Of a stretch of 6,635 nt of DNA, positions 1 to 5,518 are shown piece after piece. Numbering within the stretch: position 1 is the first letter of the stretch; each line of letters opens with the position of its first letter. The DNA comes from JAUWQU01 sp964605095. GTDB taxonomy: Bacteria; Planctomycetota; Phycisphaerae; SM23-33. The position numbers were made by a program, and so were the translations under genes. Location of the stretch: the NCBI GenBank assembly GCA_964605095.1, contig CAZSBS010000261.1, positions 1-6,635 on the forward strand, read 5' to 3'. The notes beneath the pieces are model-generated. The model saw only the letters and a program-made list of their open reading frames with translations. It ran no database searches and was not told the DNA's origin.

Positions 1-133
1 CCCAGCCCTTGTCGAGAATCGCGTTGCGACCCCGGGGACCCAGCGTGCTCTTGACCGCCCGCGCCAGCTTCTCGACGCCGATCAACAAAGCCTCGCGGGC
101 ATCACCTTCAAAAACCAACTTCTTGGCCGCCAT
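1..133 (-). CDS. groEL: Chaperonin GroEL (Hsp60), N-terminal part, cut by window edge
   Basis: Reading the minus strand from the ATG at 133-131 gives 44 codons of the GroEL equatorial domain before the window ends. The start MAAKKLVFEGDAR and the segment TLGPRGRN at residues 30-37 correspond position for position to the classical GroEL N-terminus. The Thr-Leu-Gly-Pro at 30-33 belongs to the nucleotide-binding loop. GroEL forms the double-ring ATP-driven folding chamber in the cytoplasm, normally with the GroES lid. An AAAGGAG Shine-Dalgarno lies 9 bases before the ATG, which fixes the start. No groES reading frame is found in the 387 bases upstream, so this copy is not preceded by groES as in the usual groES-groEL operon. 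It may be a separately transcribed paralogue, or groES may lie elsewhere. The identity is secure; whether the rest of the gene is intact cannot be seen. Confidence 0.95.
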   Translation of the reverse strand, partial: MAAKKLVFEGDAREALLIGVEKLARAVKSTLGPRGRNAILDKGW

Positions 134-142
134 CTGGTGCTT

Positions 143-149
143 CTCCTTT
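143..149 (-). promoter_or_regulatory. Shine-Dalgarno of groEL
   Basis: The minus strand reads AAAGGAG here, with 9 bases between it and the groEL ATG at 133. It is a strong anti-16S match at good spacing and confirms the chosen start. Confidence 0.8.
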
Positions 150-256
150 CGCCTTTACGCCTTTGCGTTTTCGGCCCCGCACCGCCGGTCCAACCAACCG
201 CAGCCCGCGGCGCAAAGACCACCCTCCACATATAAGCAACAACCGTGCCTGAAACT

Positions 257-283
257 GTAGGCACTTGTATATGAAGTACTTAC
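257..283. promoter_or_regulatory. Imperfect dyad upstream of groEL, possible operator
   Basis: The arms GTAGGCACTT (257-266) and AAGTACTTAC (274-283) are inverted repeats matching at 8 of 10 positions around a 7-base AT-rich spacer. The right arm contains the perfect 8-bp palindrome AAGTACTT. The dyad sits about 125-150 bases before the groEL start, in the most AT-rich part of the intergenic region, where a promoter would be expected. It recalls the heat-shock CIRCE operator (TTAGCACTC-N9-GAGTGCTAA), but both the arms and the spacer length differ. It could instead be the site of another regulator or a chance palindrome. Confidence 0.35.
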
Positions 284-315
284 GCATGTATGGCGATAGG
301 CCGCTCGCCACGTTT

Positions 316-340
316 GCCTGCCAAACCCGGCAAGGCAGGC
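316..340. repeat. Short perfect inverted repeat, hairpin-forming
   Basis: GCCTGCC at 316-322 and GGCAGGC at 334-340 are perfect 7-bp inverted arms around an 11-base loop. No T-run follows on either strand, so it does not look like an intrinsic terminator. Its role is unknown, and a chance hairpin in GC-rich DNA is possible. Confidence 0.35.
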
Positions 341-475
341 CACGCCCGTCGCACATTTTGACAGAGCCCCCGGCCCTTGGCTTTGCCGACGACCGGGACT
401 ACCCGACCACTACCGCCATCTTTGCCTCTGACGCTCAAACCAGGCGGATATTTGGACAATAGGTCCACTGGCGGC

Positions 476-503
476 TTGCCTGTCCCGGCCTAACGGGTAC
501 AAT
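476..503 (+). promoter_or_regulatory. Sigma70-like promoter for the 521-1351 gene
   Basis: TTGCCT at 476-481 (four of six matches to TTGACA) is followed after 16 bases by TACAAT at 498-503 (five of six matches to TATAAT). Transcription would begin close to 510, leaving a leader of only about ten bases before the ATG at 521. The architecture closely matches the promoter before the gene at 5519, which has TTGCGT, 16 bases, then TATAAT. Confidence 0.5.
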
Positions 504-520
504 GTGCCCAAGGTAATGGC

Positions 521-1351
521 ATGAAATCCGGAACCAGGAAGTTCAAAGTTTTCCTTCTGACCGCGGGGGCCATCGTCATCGCCGCAGCCGCCGTCCTGTG
601 GCCCCGCGTGGTGTTCTGGCACAGTAAGCAACAGGCATTCAACAACTTAAGCCGCCTGGACACTGCCCAGCGAAGCGCATGGCGAGCGAAACTCGCCCCG
701 GATGTCCGGCACATCCCCGTCGCCGGCGACCAGGGCGAGGCCATCGCCGTCCGCTTGAATGGCTGGGTCTTCACGCTGCCCAAGGACCGCTACCGTCCCT
801 CCGCCGACGCCAATGGGACCCGTCTGCTGGAGGCCGGCAAACTGGCCGTGAAGTTCGACAGCGTGCGGTCCATGACGCCCGACTTTGCCGCTAACATCTC
901 CCCGACCAACAAGGAGGTGATCAAGTACTTCCGCGAGGTCGATCCCTACCAGATACTCCTGGACGCATTCAACTCCACTCCCAGGGACATCGAAAACTCC
1001 TCCACGCCGGCGGAGCTGCAGAAGTCCCTCTACTTGCTGCTGGTTCGCACAGCCCTCCAACCCAGCGGGGCAGATCGGCTCTGGCAGCGGATCGAAGTTC
1101 GAGGCCGGGCTGGCTTCCTGTCCGGCGACGAGACGTGCAAGGCCATTGTCGCCAGCATCTATCTGCCGCAGACAAAGCAGTTTGCCGAGCTTGTAATCAA
1201 GCCCCGCGAGGGCGCCGCCATGGACGACATCTACAACTGCCTGGCTGACCTGGACATCCAGCGGGACCCCAACGCCGCCGTCCGCTCGGCCTCCGACATT
1301 CTGCCCTGGCCTACGCTGCCGTTTGGCCAAACTCAACCCGCCAAGCGATAA
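521..1351 (+). CDS. Uncharacterised membrane-anchored protein, 276 aa
   Basis: I do not recognise this family. The protein starts MKSGTRKFKV, then has one hydrophobic segment at about residues 10-33 with basic residues on its N-terminal side. This predicts a signal anchor with the remaining ~240 residues outside the cytoplasm. The soluble part is of mixed composition with no repeats, cysteine clusters or catalytic motif I can name. Only one cysteine pair candidate is visible (in GDETCKAI and YNCLADL). The ATG at 521 is preceded by a modest AAGG (510-513) seven bases upstream and by a TACAAT promoter, so the start is reasonable. It is transcribed divergently from groEL and separated from the next gene by 167 bases with a possible terminator, so it is probably a single-gene unit. 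Codon use resembles the neighbours, supporting a real gene despite the unknown function. Confidence 0.8.
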   Translation: MKSGTRKFKVFLLTAGAIVIAAAAVLWPRVVFWHSKQQAFNNLSRLDTAQRSAWRAKLAPDVRHIPVAGDQGEAIAVRLNGWVFTLPKDRYRPSADANGTRLLEAGKLAVKFDSVRSMTPDFAANISPTNKEVIKYFREVDPYQILLDAFNSTPRDIENSSTPAELQKSLYLLLVRTALQPSGADRLWQRIEVRGRAGFLSGDETCKAIVASIYLPQTKQFAELVIKPREGAAMDDIYNCLADLDIQRDPNAAVRSASDILPWPTLPFGQTQPAKR

Positions 1352-1394
1352 CATCAGCTAGCTCCTCTCCGAGCGGCCCAATAAGAGCCTGGTA

Positions 1395-1432
1395 AAAGCA
1401 CGCACTCCTTCCGTATGCGGGGCGCTTTGTTT
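1395..1432 (+). terminator. Possible imperfect intrinsic terminator
   Basis: An outer stem AAAGC (1395-1399) with GCTTT (1424-1428) encloses an inner stem CGCA (1401-1404) with TGCG (1416-1419). The two stems are separated by an asymmetric internal loop. GTTT, part of a short T-rich run, follows. It lies about 45 bases after the stop of the 521-1351 gene. The stem is weak and interrupted, so termination here is only plausible. Confidence 0.3.
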
Positions 1433-1506
1433 ATCATGTCCAGTTAAGGCCCTGCCGATGCGGCGGGGTGGGAACGCCGGAATTCTGCCGGGGCAAGACA
1501 CTTGAT

Positions 1507-1513
1507 GAGGTGG
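1507..1513 (+). promoter_or_regulatory. Shine-Dalgarno deciding the start of the SGNH hydrolase
   Basis: GAGGTGG lies 5 bases before the ATG at 1519 and 8 bases before a second ATG at 1522. A longer frame opens at a GTG at 1468, but no comparable ribosome site precedes that codon. The 17 extra residues would also sit awkwardly in front of a well-formed signal peptide. The site therefore supports a start at 1519 or 1522. Confidence 0.65.
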
Positions 1514-1518
1514 CCGTT

Positions 1519-2754
1519 ATGATGCGATCGACACATGCACGTACCAGGATAGGTCTGTTTTCCGTTGCCGTCATCGCGATGATCGCTGTTTGCGCCGTCG
1601 GCGCGCGGGCGGCGCTTGCCGCGCCCCCGGCCGGCGCCAAGACCCCGGCCTCGCCCATTGATCGCTACGTCGTGCCCGACTGCGAGGCTGCGACCGCCGG
1701 AAAGGTCCTTGGGCACCCCTATGCCATCGAGAGGTACCAGGTAATCAAGGATCAGATGAAGAAGGTCGATCGCTCCAAGGTGGGGCTGGTCCTGCTTGGC
1801 GATTCGATCACCGAGAGATGGAAACACTCTGACGACATCTGGAAGAAGCACTTCGGCCGATACAACCCCGTCAACTACGGCGTGGGCTGTGACACCACCA
1901 TGGGCGTGCTGTTCCGCATCAACGACGGCTGCTTTGCCGGCATGAATCCCAAGGTGGTTGTGCTGAATATCGGCACGAACAATATCTGCGAATCCAGGCA
2001 CAGCCCGGAAGACACGGCGGCTGGGATTCTCGCGATCGTCAAGAAGCTCCGCGAGACTTTCCCCAAGACCAAGATCCTTGTGATGGGAATATTCCCCCGA
2101 GGCGACAACGAGGGCAAGACCAACTTCCGCTGGGACAAGGCCCCTCGGGCGAATTTCATCGTCCATCGCTACGCGGACAATCAGAACGTGTACTTCATGG
2201 AAATCGGCGAACGGTTCCTCCAGCCAGACGGCCTGCCCTTGCCGGCCACGTATGCCGATGGCGTGCATCTCGGCCGAGGCGGCCTGGACATCTGGGGCGC
2301 GGCGATCGAGCGAACGCTGGCGGAGATGATGGCTGAGAGTTCGCGGAAGATCCCGGCCGTGACGTGCAGCGTCGAGTTCGAGGCGGGGCGAATGGGCGCA
2401 ACGGGTGCCATGAACGTCACCATCACGCCGCAGGTGTCCATCCTTGACGGCATGAAGGTCGAGATCACCGTGCCGCCCGGGTTCACGCTGGACCGCACGA
2501 AGACGCAGCTTCCCGGCGCGGAGCCGAGCCCCAAGAAACCCGTGACCACCGACACGGTGGTCAGTTCGCTTAGCCCCCTGGCCGTGATAACGATTCGCAA
2601 GCCGCATACCCAGGGCAGGCCCACGACGTTTTCCCTGTCCAATGTGACCGCTGCGGCGTTCGTCGGTGACTTCGCCGGGGTCCTCGTCGAGGTCCGCGCC
2701 GCCAACGGAATGCTGCTGGCTCGCGGGCAGTCGGCGGGCATTTCGGTTCGTTAG
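1519..2754 (+). CDS. Secreted SGNH/GDSL-type hydrolase with C-terminal beta-rich domain
   Basis: With the start at 1519 the protein has 411 residues. Residues 1-34 form a signal peptide (basic head, hydrophobic core around 13-27, probable cleavage after ALA). The four SGNH blocks are present: LLGDSITERW with nucleophile Ser96, NYGVG with Gly121, NIGTNN with Asn154, and ADGVHL with Asp247 and His250. The order and spacing resemble the platelet-activating-factor acetylhydrolase beta/gamma-like branch. Members of this fold remove or transfer acyl groups on sugars, lipids or esters, but the substrate cannot be read from sequence. About residues 280-411 add a Thr/Val-rich segment that looks like a beta-sandwich, perhaps for binding or cell-surface placement. 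The next gene begins 27 bases after the stop, suggesting co-transcription with the two glycosyltransferases. Deacetylation or acylation of the exported glycan is my inference. No clear promoter was found upstream. Confidence 0.88.
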   Translation: MMRSTHARTRIGLFSVAVIAMIAVCAVGARAALAAPPAGAKTPASPIDRYVVPDCEAATAGKVLGHPYAIERYQVIKDQMKKVDRSKVGLVLLGDSITERWKHSDDIWKKHFGRYNPVNYGVGCDTTMGVLFRINDGCFAGMNPKVVVLNIGTNNICESRHSPEDTAAGILAIVKKLRETFPKTKILVMGIFPRGDNEGKTNFRWDKAPRANFIVHRYADNQNVYFMEIGERFLQPDGLPLPATYADGVHLGRGGLDIWGAAIERTLAEMMAESSRKIPAVTCSVEFEAGRMGATGAMNVTITPQVSILDGMKVEITVPPGFTLDRTKTQLPGAEPSPKKPVTTDTVVSSLSPLAVITIRKPHTQGRPTTFSLSNVTAAAFVGDFAGVLVEVRAANGMLLARGQSAGISVR

Positions 2755-2769
2755 CGGTGTTGTTCAACC

Positions 2770-2775
2770 AGGAGA
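2770..2775 (+). promoter_or_regulatory. Shine-Dalgarno supporting the GTG start at 2782
   Basis: AGGAGA lies 6 bases before the GTG at 2782. Strong complementarity at correct spacing, together with the GT2 fold beginning immediately after, supports GTG as the true start codon. Confidence 0.75.
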
Positions 2776-2781
2776 ACGCCC

Positions 2782-3786
2782 GTGTTTGAAGGCAAGTCGG
2801 TAGCTGTAGTGGTGCCGGCGTACAACGAGCAGACGCAGATTGGCCAGGTTCTGGCGACCATGCCGGACTTCGTGGACTGCGTGATCGTGGTCGACGACGT
2901 CAGCCGGGACGCCACGCCCGAGATCGTCCGCAAGTGGATTGCCGAGGAAGTCCAGGGTCAAAGCCCGCGGACCATTCTGCTGCGCCACGAGGTCAACGCG
3001 GGCGTAGGGCGGGCGATTGTCACCGGCTATCGCGAGGCCATGCGCCGGCAAATGGACGTCACGGCGGTGATGGCCGGCGATGGGCAAATGGCCCCCGACG
3101 AACTTGAGTCCATCGTCGCGCCCGTGGCGGCGGGGCAGTGCGACTACACCAAGGGCAACCGCCTGTTCTACCGCAACGCCTGGGAGATCATTCCCCGCCA
3201 CCGGTTCCTGGGCAACGCGTTCCTGAGCATGCTGACGAAGATCGCCAGCGGCTACTGGCACGTGGCCGACTCGCAGACCGGCTACACCGCCATCAGCCTG
3301 GAGGCCCTGGAGACGATCGACCTGGACGGCCTCTACCCGCGCTACGGCTATCCCAACGACATGCTGGTGCGGCTTAACATTTGCGACTTCCGCGTCGCCG
3401 ACGTGCCGATCCGCCCGGTCTACAATGTGGGCGAGCAGTCGAAGATGAAGCTCTGGAAGGTGATCCCGACGATGAGTTGGATGATCTTCCGTCGCTTCTG
3501 CTGGCGGCTAGGCCGCAAGTATGTCATTCGCGACTTCCACCCGCTGGTGTTGTTCTACGGCTTCGGATTCCTCTCGTCGACGATTGGGCTGCTGCTGGGG
3601 CTCTACCTGCTGGCCTATCGGATCTTCGTCGGTCCGGTGGCTGAGACCAGCGCCCTGTTCGCGGCTTTTCTACTCCTTACGGGCCTGCAACTGGAGCTCT
3701 TCGCGATGTGGTTTGACATGGAAGTCAACCGCGACCTGAAAGTCCGCGTCGGCCCGAAGCACAGGGGCGGGAAGCCTGAGGCTTAA
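2782..3786 (+). CDS. GT2 glycosyltransferase with two C-terminal TM helices, polyprenyl-phosphate type
   Basis: This 334-residue protein opens with a GT-A catalytic domain: VVVPAYNE at residues 9-16, VVDDVSRDAT at 36-45 (nucleotide-binding Asp38/Asp39), and AGDGQMAPDE at 98-107 in the place of the metal-binding DxD. A long family-typical middle follows (KGNRLF, SGYWHVADSQTGYTA, YGYPNDML). Two hydrophobic helices lie at about 253-279 and 288-310. A GT2 domain plus two C-terminal membrane helices is the architecture of GtrB, ArnC and related enzymes. These move a sugar from a nucleotide donor to undecaprenyl or dolichyl phosphate at the cytoplasmic membrane face. The next gene, 6 bases on, encodes the kind of GT-C enzyme that uses such lipid-linked sugars, which strengthens this reading. 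The GTG start has a good AGGAGA. The sugar is unknown. A processive or protein-linked role is less likely. Confidence 0.88.
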   Translation: MFEGKSVAVVVPAYNEQTQIGQVLATMPDFVDCVIVVDDVSRDATPEIVRKWIAEEVQGQSPRTILLRHEVNAGVGRAIVTGYREAMRRQMDVTAVMAGDGQMAPDELESIVAPVAAGQCDYTKGNRLFYRNAWEIIPRHRFLGNAFLSMLTKIASGYWHVADSQTGYTAISLEALETIDLDGLYPRYGYPNDMLVRLNICDFRVADVPIRPVYNVGEQSKMKLWKVIPTMSWMIFRRFCWRLGRKYVIRDFHPLVLFYGFGFLSSTIGLLLGLYLLAYRIFVGPVAETSALFAAFLLLTGLQLELFAMWFDMEVNRDLKVRVGPKHRGGKPEA

Positions 3787-3826
3787 TGTTCAATGCCCAA
3801 TGCTCAACGCTCAATGCCCGATGATC
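3785..3826 (+). repeat. Six-copy heptamer tandem repeat over the stop/start junction
   Basis: Six consecutive 7-base units, consensus AATGCYC, run from 3785 to 3826. Copies two and five are identical (AATGCCC), and the last copy, GATGATC, is the most diverged. The array begins inside the TAA stop of the upstream GT2 gene and spans the candidate start codons of the GT-C gene. Because seven is not a multiple of three, it places ATGs in all three frames (3786, 3793, 3800, 3814, 3821). The unit copies differ by single bases, as in an older array that has drifted. Confidence 0.8.
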
Positions 3827-5451
3827 CCGGCGGCGTGCCGCGGTGGTGGCTGCCGGCGGTGGGGTCAGCTATTGCCGCGCTTTACCTGTCCGGCGTGGTC
3901 AACGCGTGGTGGCCCACGCCCGACAGCGCGCTGTACCGGTGCCTTGGGCGGAATTTCATTGCCGGCAGGGGTTACGTCTTTAACGGCCAGGGCCACACCA
4001 CTGTAACGCCCGGCCTGCCCGTGCTGCTCGGTCTGACGGAGCGCCTGGCGGGGCCTGACGCGATCTGGGCCCAAAACCTCCTGATGTGCCTGGCGGGCCT
4101 GGCGGGCCTGGCCATCGCATTCGCGGCGCTGCGGCGGATGGTTCAGCCGCGGCTGGCGTTTGCAGCCGTGGTCGCGACGGGGCTTTGCGGAGTGTACTAC
4201 CTCCACAGCCATCTGATCCTCACCGACGCGCCGTTTGCGCTGCTGTTCTGGGGGGTTGTCTACTGTGGGCGACGGATGCAGGCGGGCTCGTGGGCCTGGG
4301 CTGCCGCCATCGCTGCCTTGTCAGCCGCCGCCATCGCGGTCCGCCTGCCGGGGCTGACCATTCTCGGCCCGCTGGCGGTGGCCTTCGCGGTCGAGAAGTT
4401 CCCGGTCCCGGTGGCAAAGCGTCTTGCTGTCGGCGGGGTCATCCTGGTGGCAATCGTCGCGGTGGCTGGCGCGTTCTACCTCATCATCCGGAGCATATAC
4501 CACCAGCCGTCGCTTTACCTGACCTACCACCTGGCCGAGGATCGTGGCCTGCTGTTTCGACTGGGTCAGCTTGCGCCGCTGGCGACAAGGCTGCCCCATA
4601 CGGCCGGGGAACTCTTCACTGACCGCCAGGGCGCTTGGGTTGCCCTGCTGGGATGTCCGCTGTTGGCGCTCATTGTGGTTGGGCTTGCGAGGCTCTGGCG
4701 GCGCGGGCTGCGAACCCCGGCAGTGACGATAGTGCTAAGCGTCGTGACGATGGCGATTGGAGCCGTCACAATTGCCGACAAGGCCCGCTATTACATGCCG
4801 CTGCTGCCGCTGATCGCCCTTGGGCTGCTTGAGGGCGTTGTCGCGGCCGTCGAATGGATCCGCCGATGCCGAAACCTGGCGACGAGTTCGCAAACGCGAA
4901 CGTGGGCGATGCTGATAACCCTGGCCGTCGTCGCCGCCGTCAACGGACCCGACCTGGCGCGATCTGCCTTCTACTACAGCTACCAGGCCCATCGCGGAAA
5001 ATACCTCGACGTGATCGCGGGCGGCGCCTATGCCGACCTTTATGCTACGGCGGAGTATCTCCGCGATAACGTTCGGCCGGGCGAGAAGGTGCTAGTCCGC
5101 CCGGACCGCCTGCGGATGCTGCACCTGCTCAGTGGCAAGCTGCTCGATCCCATGTATGACTTTGGCGTGAACAACCCGTGGAACGCCAGCCAGGCGGACA
5201 CGGCCTACCGCGACCTGCTGGCCAGGCCGGCGGTGGACGTTGTGGTGGGCGACCCCGGCGGGCTGGATGCGCGGTACACCGACCGCCTGAGGCGCCTGCT
5301 GGACACGATGGGGGGTCTGCGTCTGGCGCGGCAGGTCGGCGCTGTCCGCATCTACCGCCGCACGAGCACATTGGCGCCCCCGGCCGGCCTTAGCCGGCAA
5401 AAGCCCGGCGTCACTCGCGGTCGGGGCCGTTTCGTCGGCCAGGCGGACTGA
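3793..5451 (+). CDS. Polytopic GT-C glycosyltransferase, PMT/ArnT-like (GT39-type)
   Basis: The 552-residue protein is dominated by hydrophobic helices between about residues 17 and 385, followed by a soluble C-terminal domain. The first extracytoplasmic loop reads TPDSALYRCLGRNFIAGRGY, with Asp44 in the place of the catalytic acid of GT-C enzymes. The following TVTPGLPVLLGL and the later HLILTDAPFAL (Asp145) and ARYYMPLLPL match the general pattern of dolichyl-phosphate-mannose mannosyltransferase and ArnT relatives. Such enzymes take a sugar from a polyprenyl-phosphate carrier and attach it to a lipid, glycan or protein outside the cytoplasm. The upstream GT2 probably makes that donor. The start is uncertain: 3793 and 3814 are both in frame inside a heptamer repeat, with only GAGG at 3778-3781 as ribosome site, so translation may be coupled to the upstream stop. 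The last ~25 residues look like a non-conserved tail over a GC hairpin. Confidence 0.82.
   Translation: MPNAQRSMPDDPGGVPRWWLPAVGSAIAALYLSGVVNAWWPTPDSALYRCLGRNFIAGRGYVFNGQGHTTVTPGLPVLLGLTERLAGPDAIWAQNLLMCLAGLAGLAIAFAALRRMVQPRLAFAAVVATGLCGVYYLHSHLILTDAPFALLFWGVVYCGRRMQAGSWAWAAAIAALSAAAIAVRLPGLTILGPLAVAFAVEKFPVPVAKRLAVGGVILVAIVAVAGAFYLIIRSIYHQPSLYLTYHLAEDRGLLFRLGQLAPLATRLPHTAGELFTDRQGAWVALLGCPLLALIVVGLARLWRRGLRTPAVTIVLSVVTMAIGAVTIADKARYYMPLLPLIALGLLEGVVAAVEWIRRCRNLATSSQTRTWAMLITLAVVAAVNGPDLARSAFYYSYQAHRGKYLDVIAGGAYADLYATAEYLRDNVRPGEKVLVRPDRLRMLHLLSGKLLDPMYDFGVNNPWNASQADTAYRDLLARPAVDVVVGDPGGLDARYTDRLRRLLDTMGGLRLARQVGAVRIYRRTSTLAPPAGLSRQKPGVTRGRGRFVGQAD
5383..5398 (+). repeat. GC-rich perfect hairpin in the 3' end of the GT-C gene
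   Basis: GCCGGC at 5383-5388 and again at 5393-5398 are separated by the four bases CTTA. Each arm is itself palindromic, so the DNA can fold into a compact 6-bp stem with a tetraloop, followed by AAAA. It lies within the coding tail after the last family-like segment (AVRIYRR). It resembles a short extragenic palindrome now inside a frame, but a chance occurrence in GC-rich sequence is possible. Confidence 0.45.
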
Positions 5452-5463
5452 TGCTCCGGGCGC

Positions 5464-5491
5464 TTGCGTCGATAGCGGCGCGGGCTATAAT
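5464..5491 (+). promoter_or_regulatory. Sigma70-like promoter for the second GT2 gene
   Basis: TTGCGT at 5464-5469 is followed after 16 bases by a perfect TATAAT at 5486-5491. Both sit in the 67-base gap between the GT-C stop and the next start. A predicted transcript start near 5498 would leave a leader of about 20 bases that carries the AAGGAGA ribosome site at 5503-5509. This suggests the following gene can be transcribed independently of the three genes before it. Confidence 0.7.
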
Positions 5492-5518
5492 TGCGGCGTT
5501 TCAAGGAGAAACAGCCAC

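Larger units (their letters stand above)
134..520. other. Gene-free region between divergent groEL and 521-1351 gene
   Basis: This 387-base stretch has no reading frame with a credible start, ribosome site or recognisable protein. The short frames within it (for example plus strand 265-462) have no Shine-Dalgarno and look random in composition. It should carry the promoters of the two divergent genes. On the groEL side it holds a dyad at 257-283. In the middle there is a 7-bp inverted repeat at 316-340. At the right end there is a sigma70-like promoter just before 521. No tRNA-like or riboswitch-like structure was recognised by eye, but a small RNA cannot be excluded. Confidence 0.6.

Noticed and set aside
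9..260. Plus-strand frame of 83 codons
   Set aside because: It is antisense to the unmistakable groEL start and continues into intergenic DNA without a ribosome site.
257..283. Canonical CIRCE operator for groEL
   Set aside because: The dyad arms differ from TTAGCACTC/GAGTGCTAA and the spacing is shorter, so it is reported only as a generic dyad.
358..386. TTGACA at 358-363 as a -35 box
   Set aside because: No TATAAT-like hexamer is found 16-18 bases downstream, where the sequence is GC-rich.
265..462. Plus-strand frame of 65 codons in the intergenic region
   Set aside because: No Shine-Dalgarno, no recognisable family, and it overlaps the dyad and hairpin. Its composition looks random.
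647..1354. Minus-strand frame of 235 codons opposite the 521-1351 gene
   Set aside because: It has no ribosome site, no membrane or catalytic motif and a Gly/Val/Arg-biased composition typical of antisense. The plus frame has a promoter and a clear N-terminal anchor.
1468..1518. Upstream GTG start for the SGNH hydrolase
   Set aside because: There is no convincing ribosome site before 1468, whereas GAGGTGG precedes the ATG at 1519, and the signal peptide is well formed from that ATG.
1444..2607. Long minus-strand open frame of 387 codons
   Set aside because: It lies opposite the SGNH hydrolase, whose catalytic blocks and signal peptide are clear. The translation is low in recognisable motifs, and long antisense frames are expected in GC-rich genes with G/C third positions.
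3138..3739. Several plus-strand frames inside the membrane GT2 gene in other phases
   Set aside because: Arg/Pro/Ser-rich translations without motifs; they are phase shadows of the GT2 frame.
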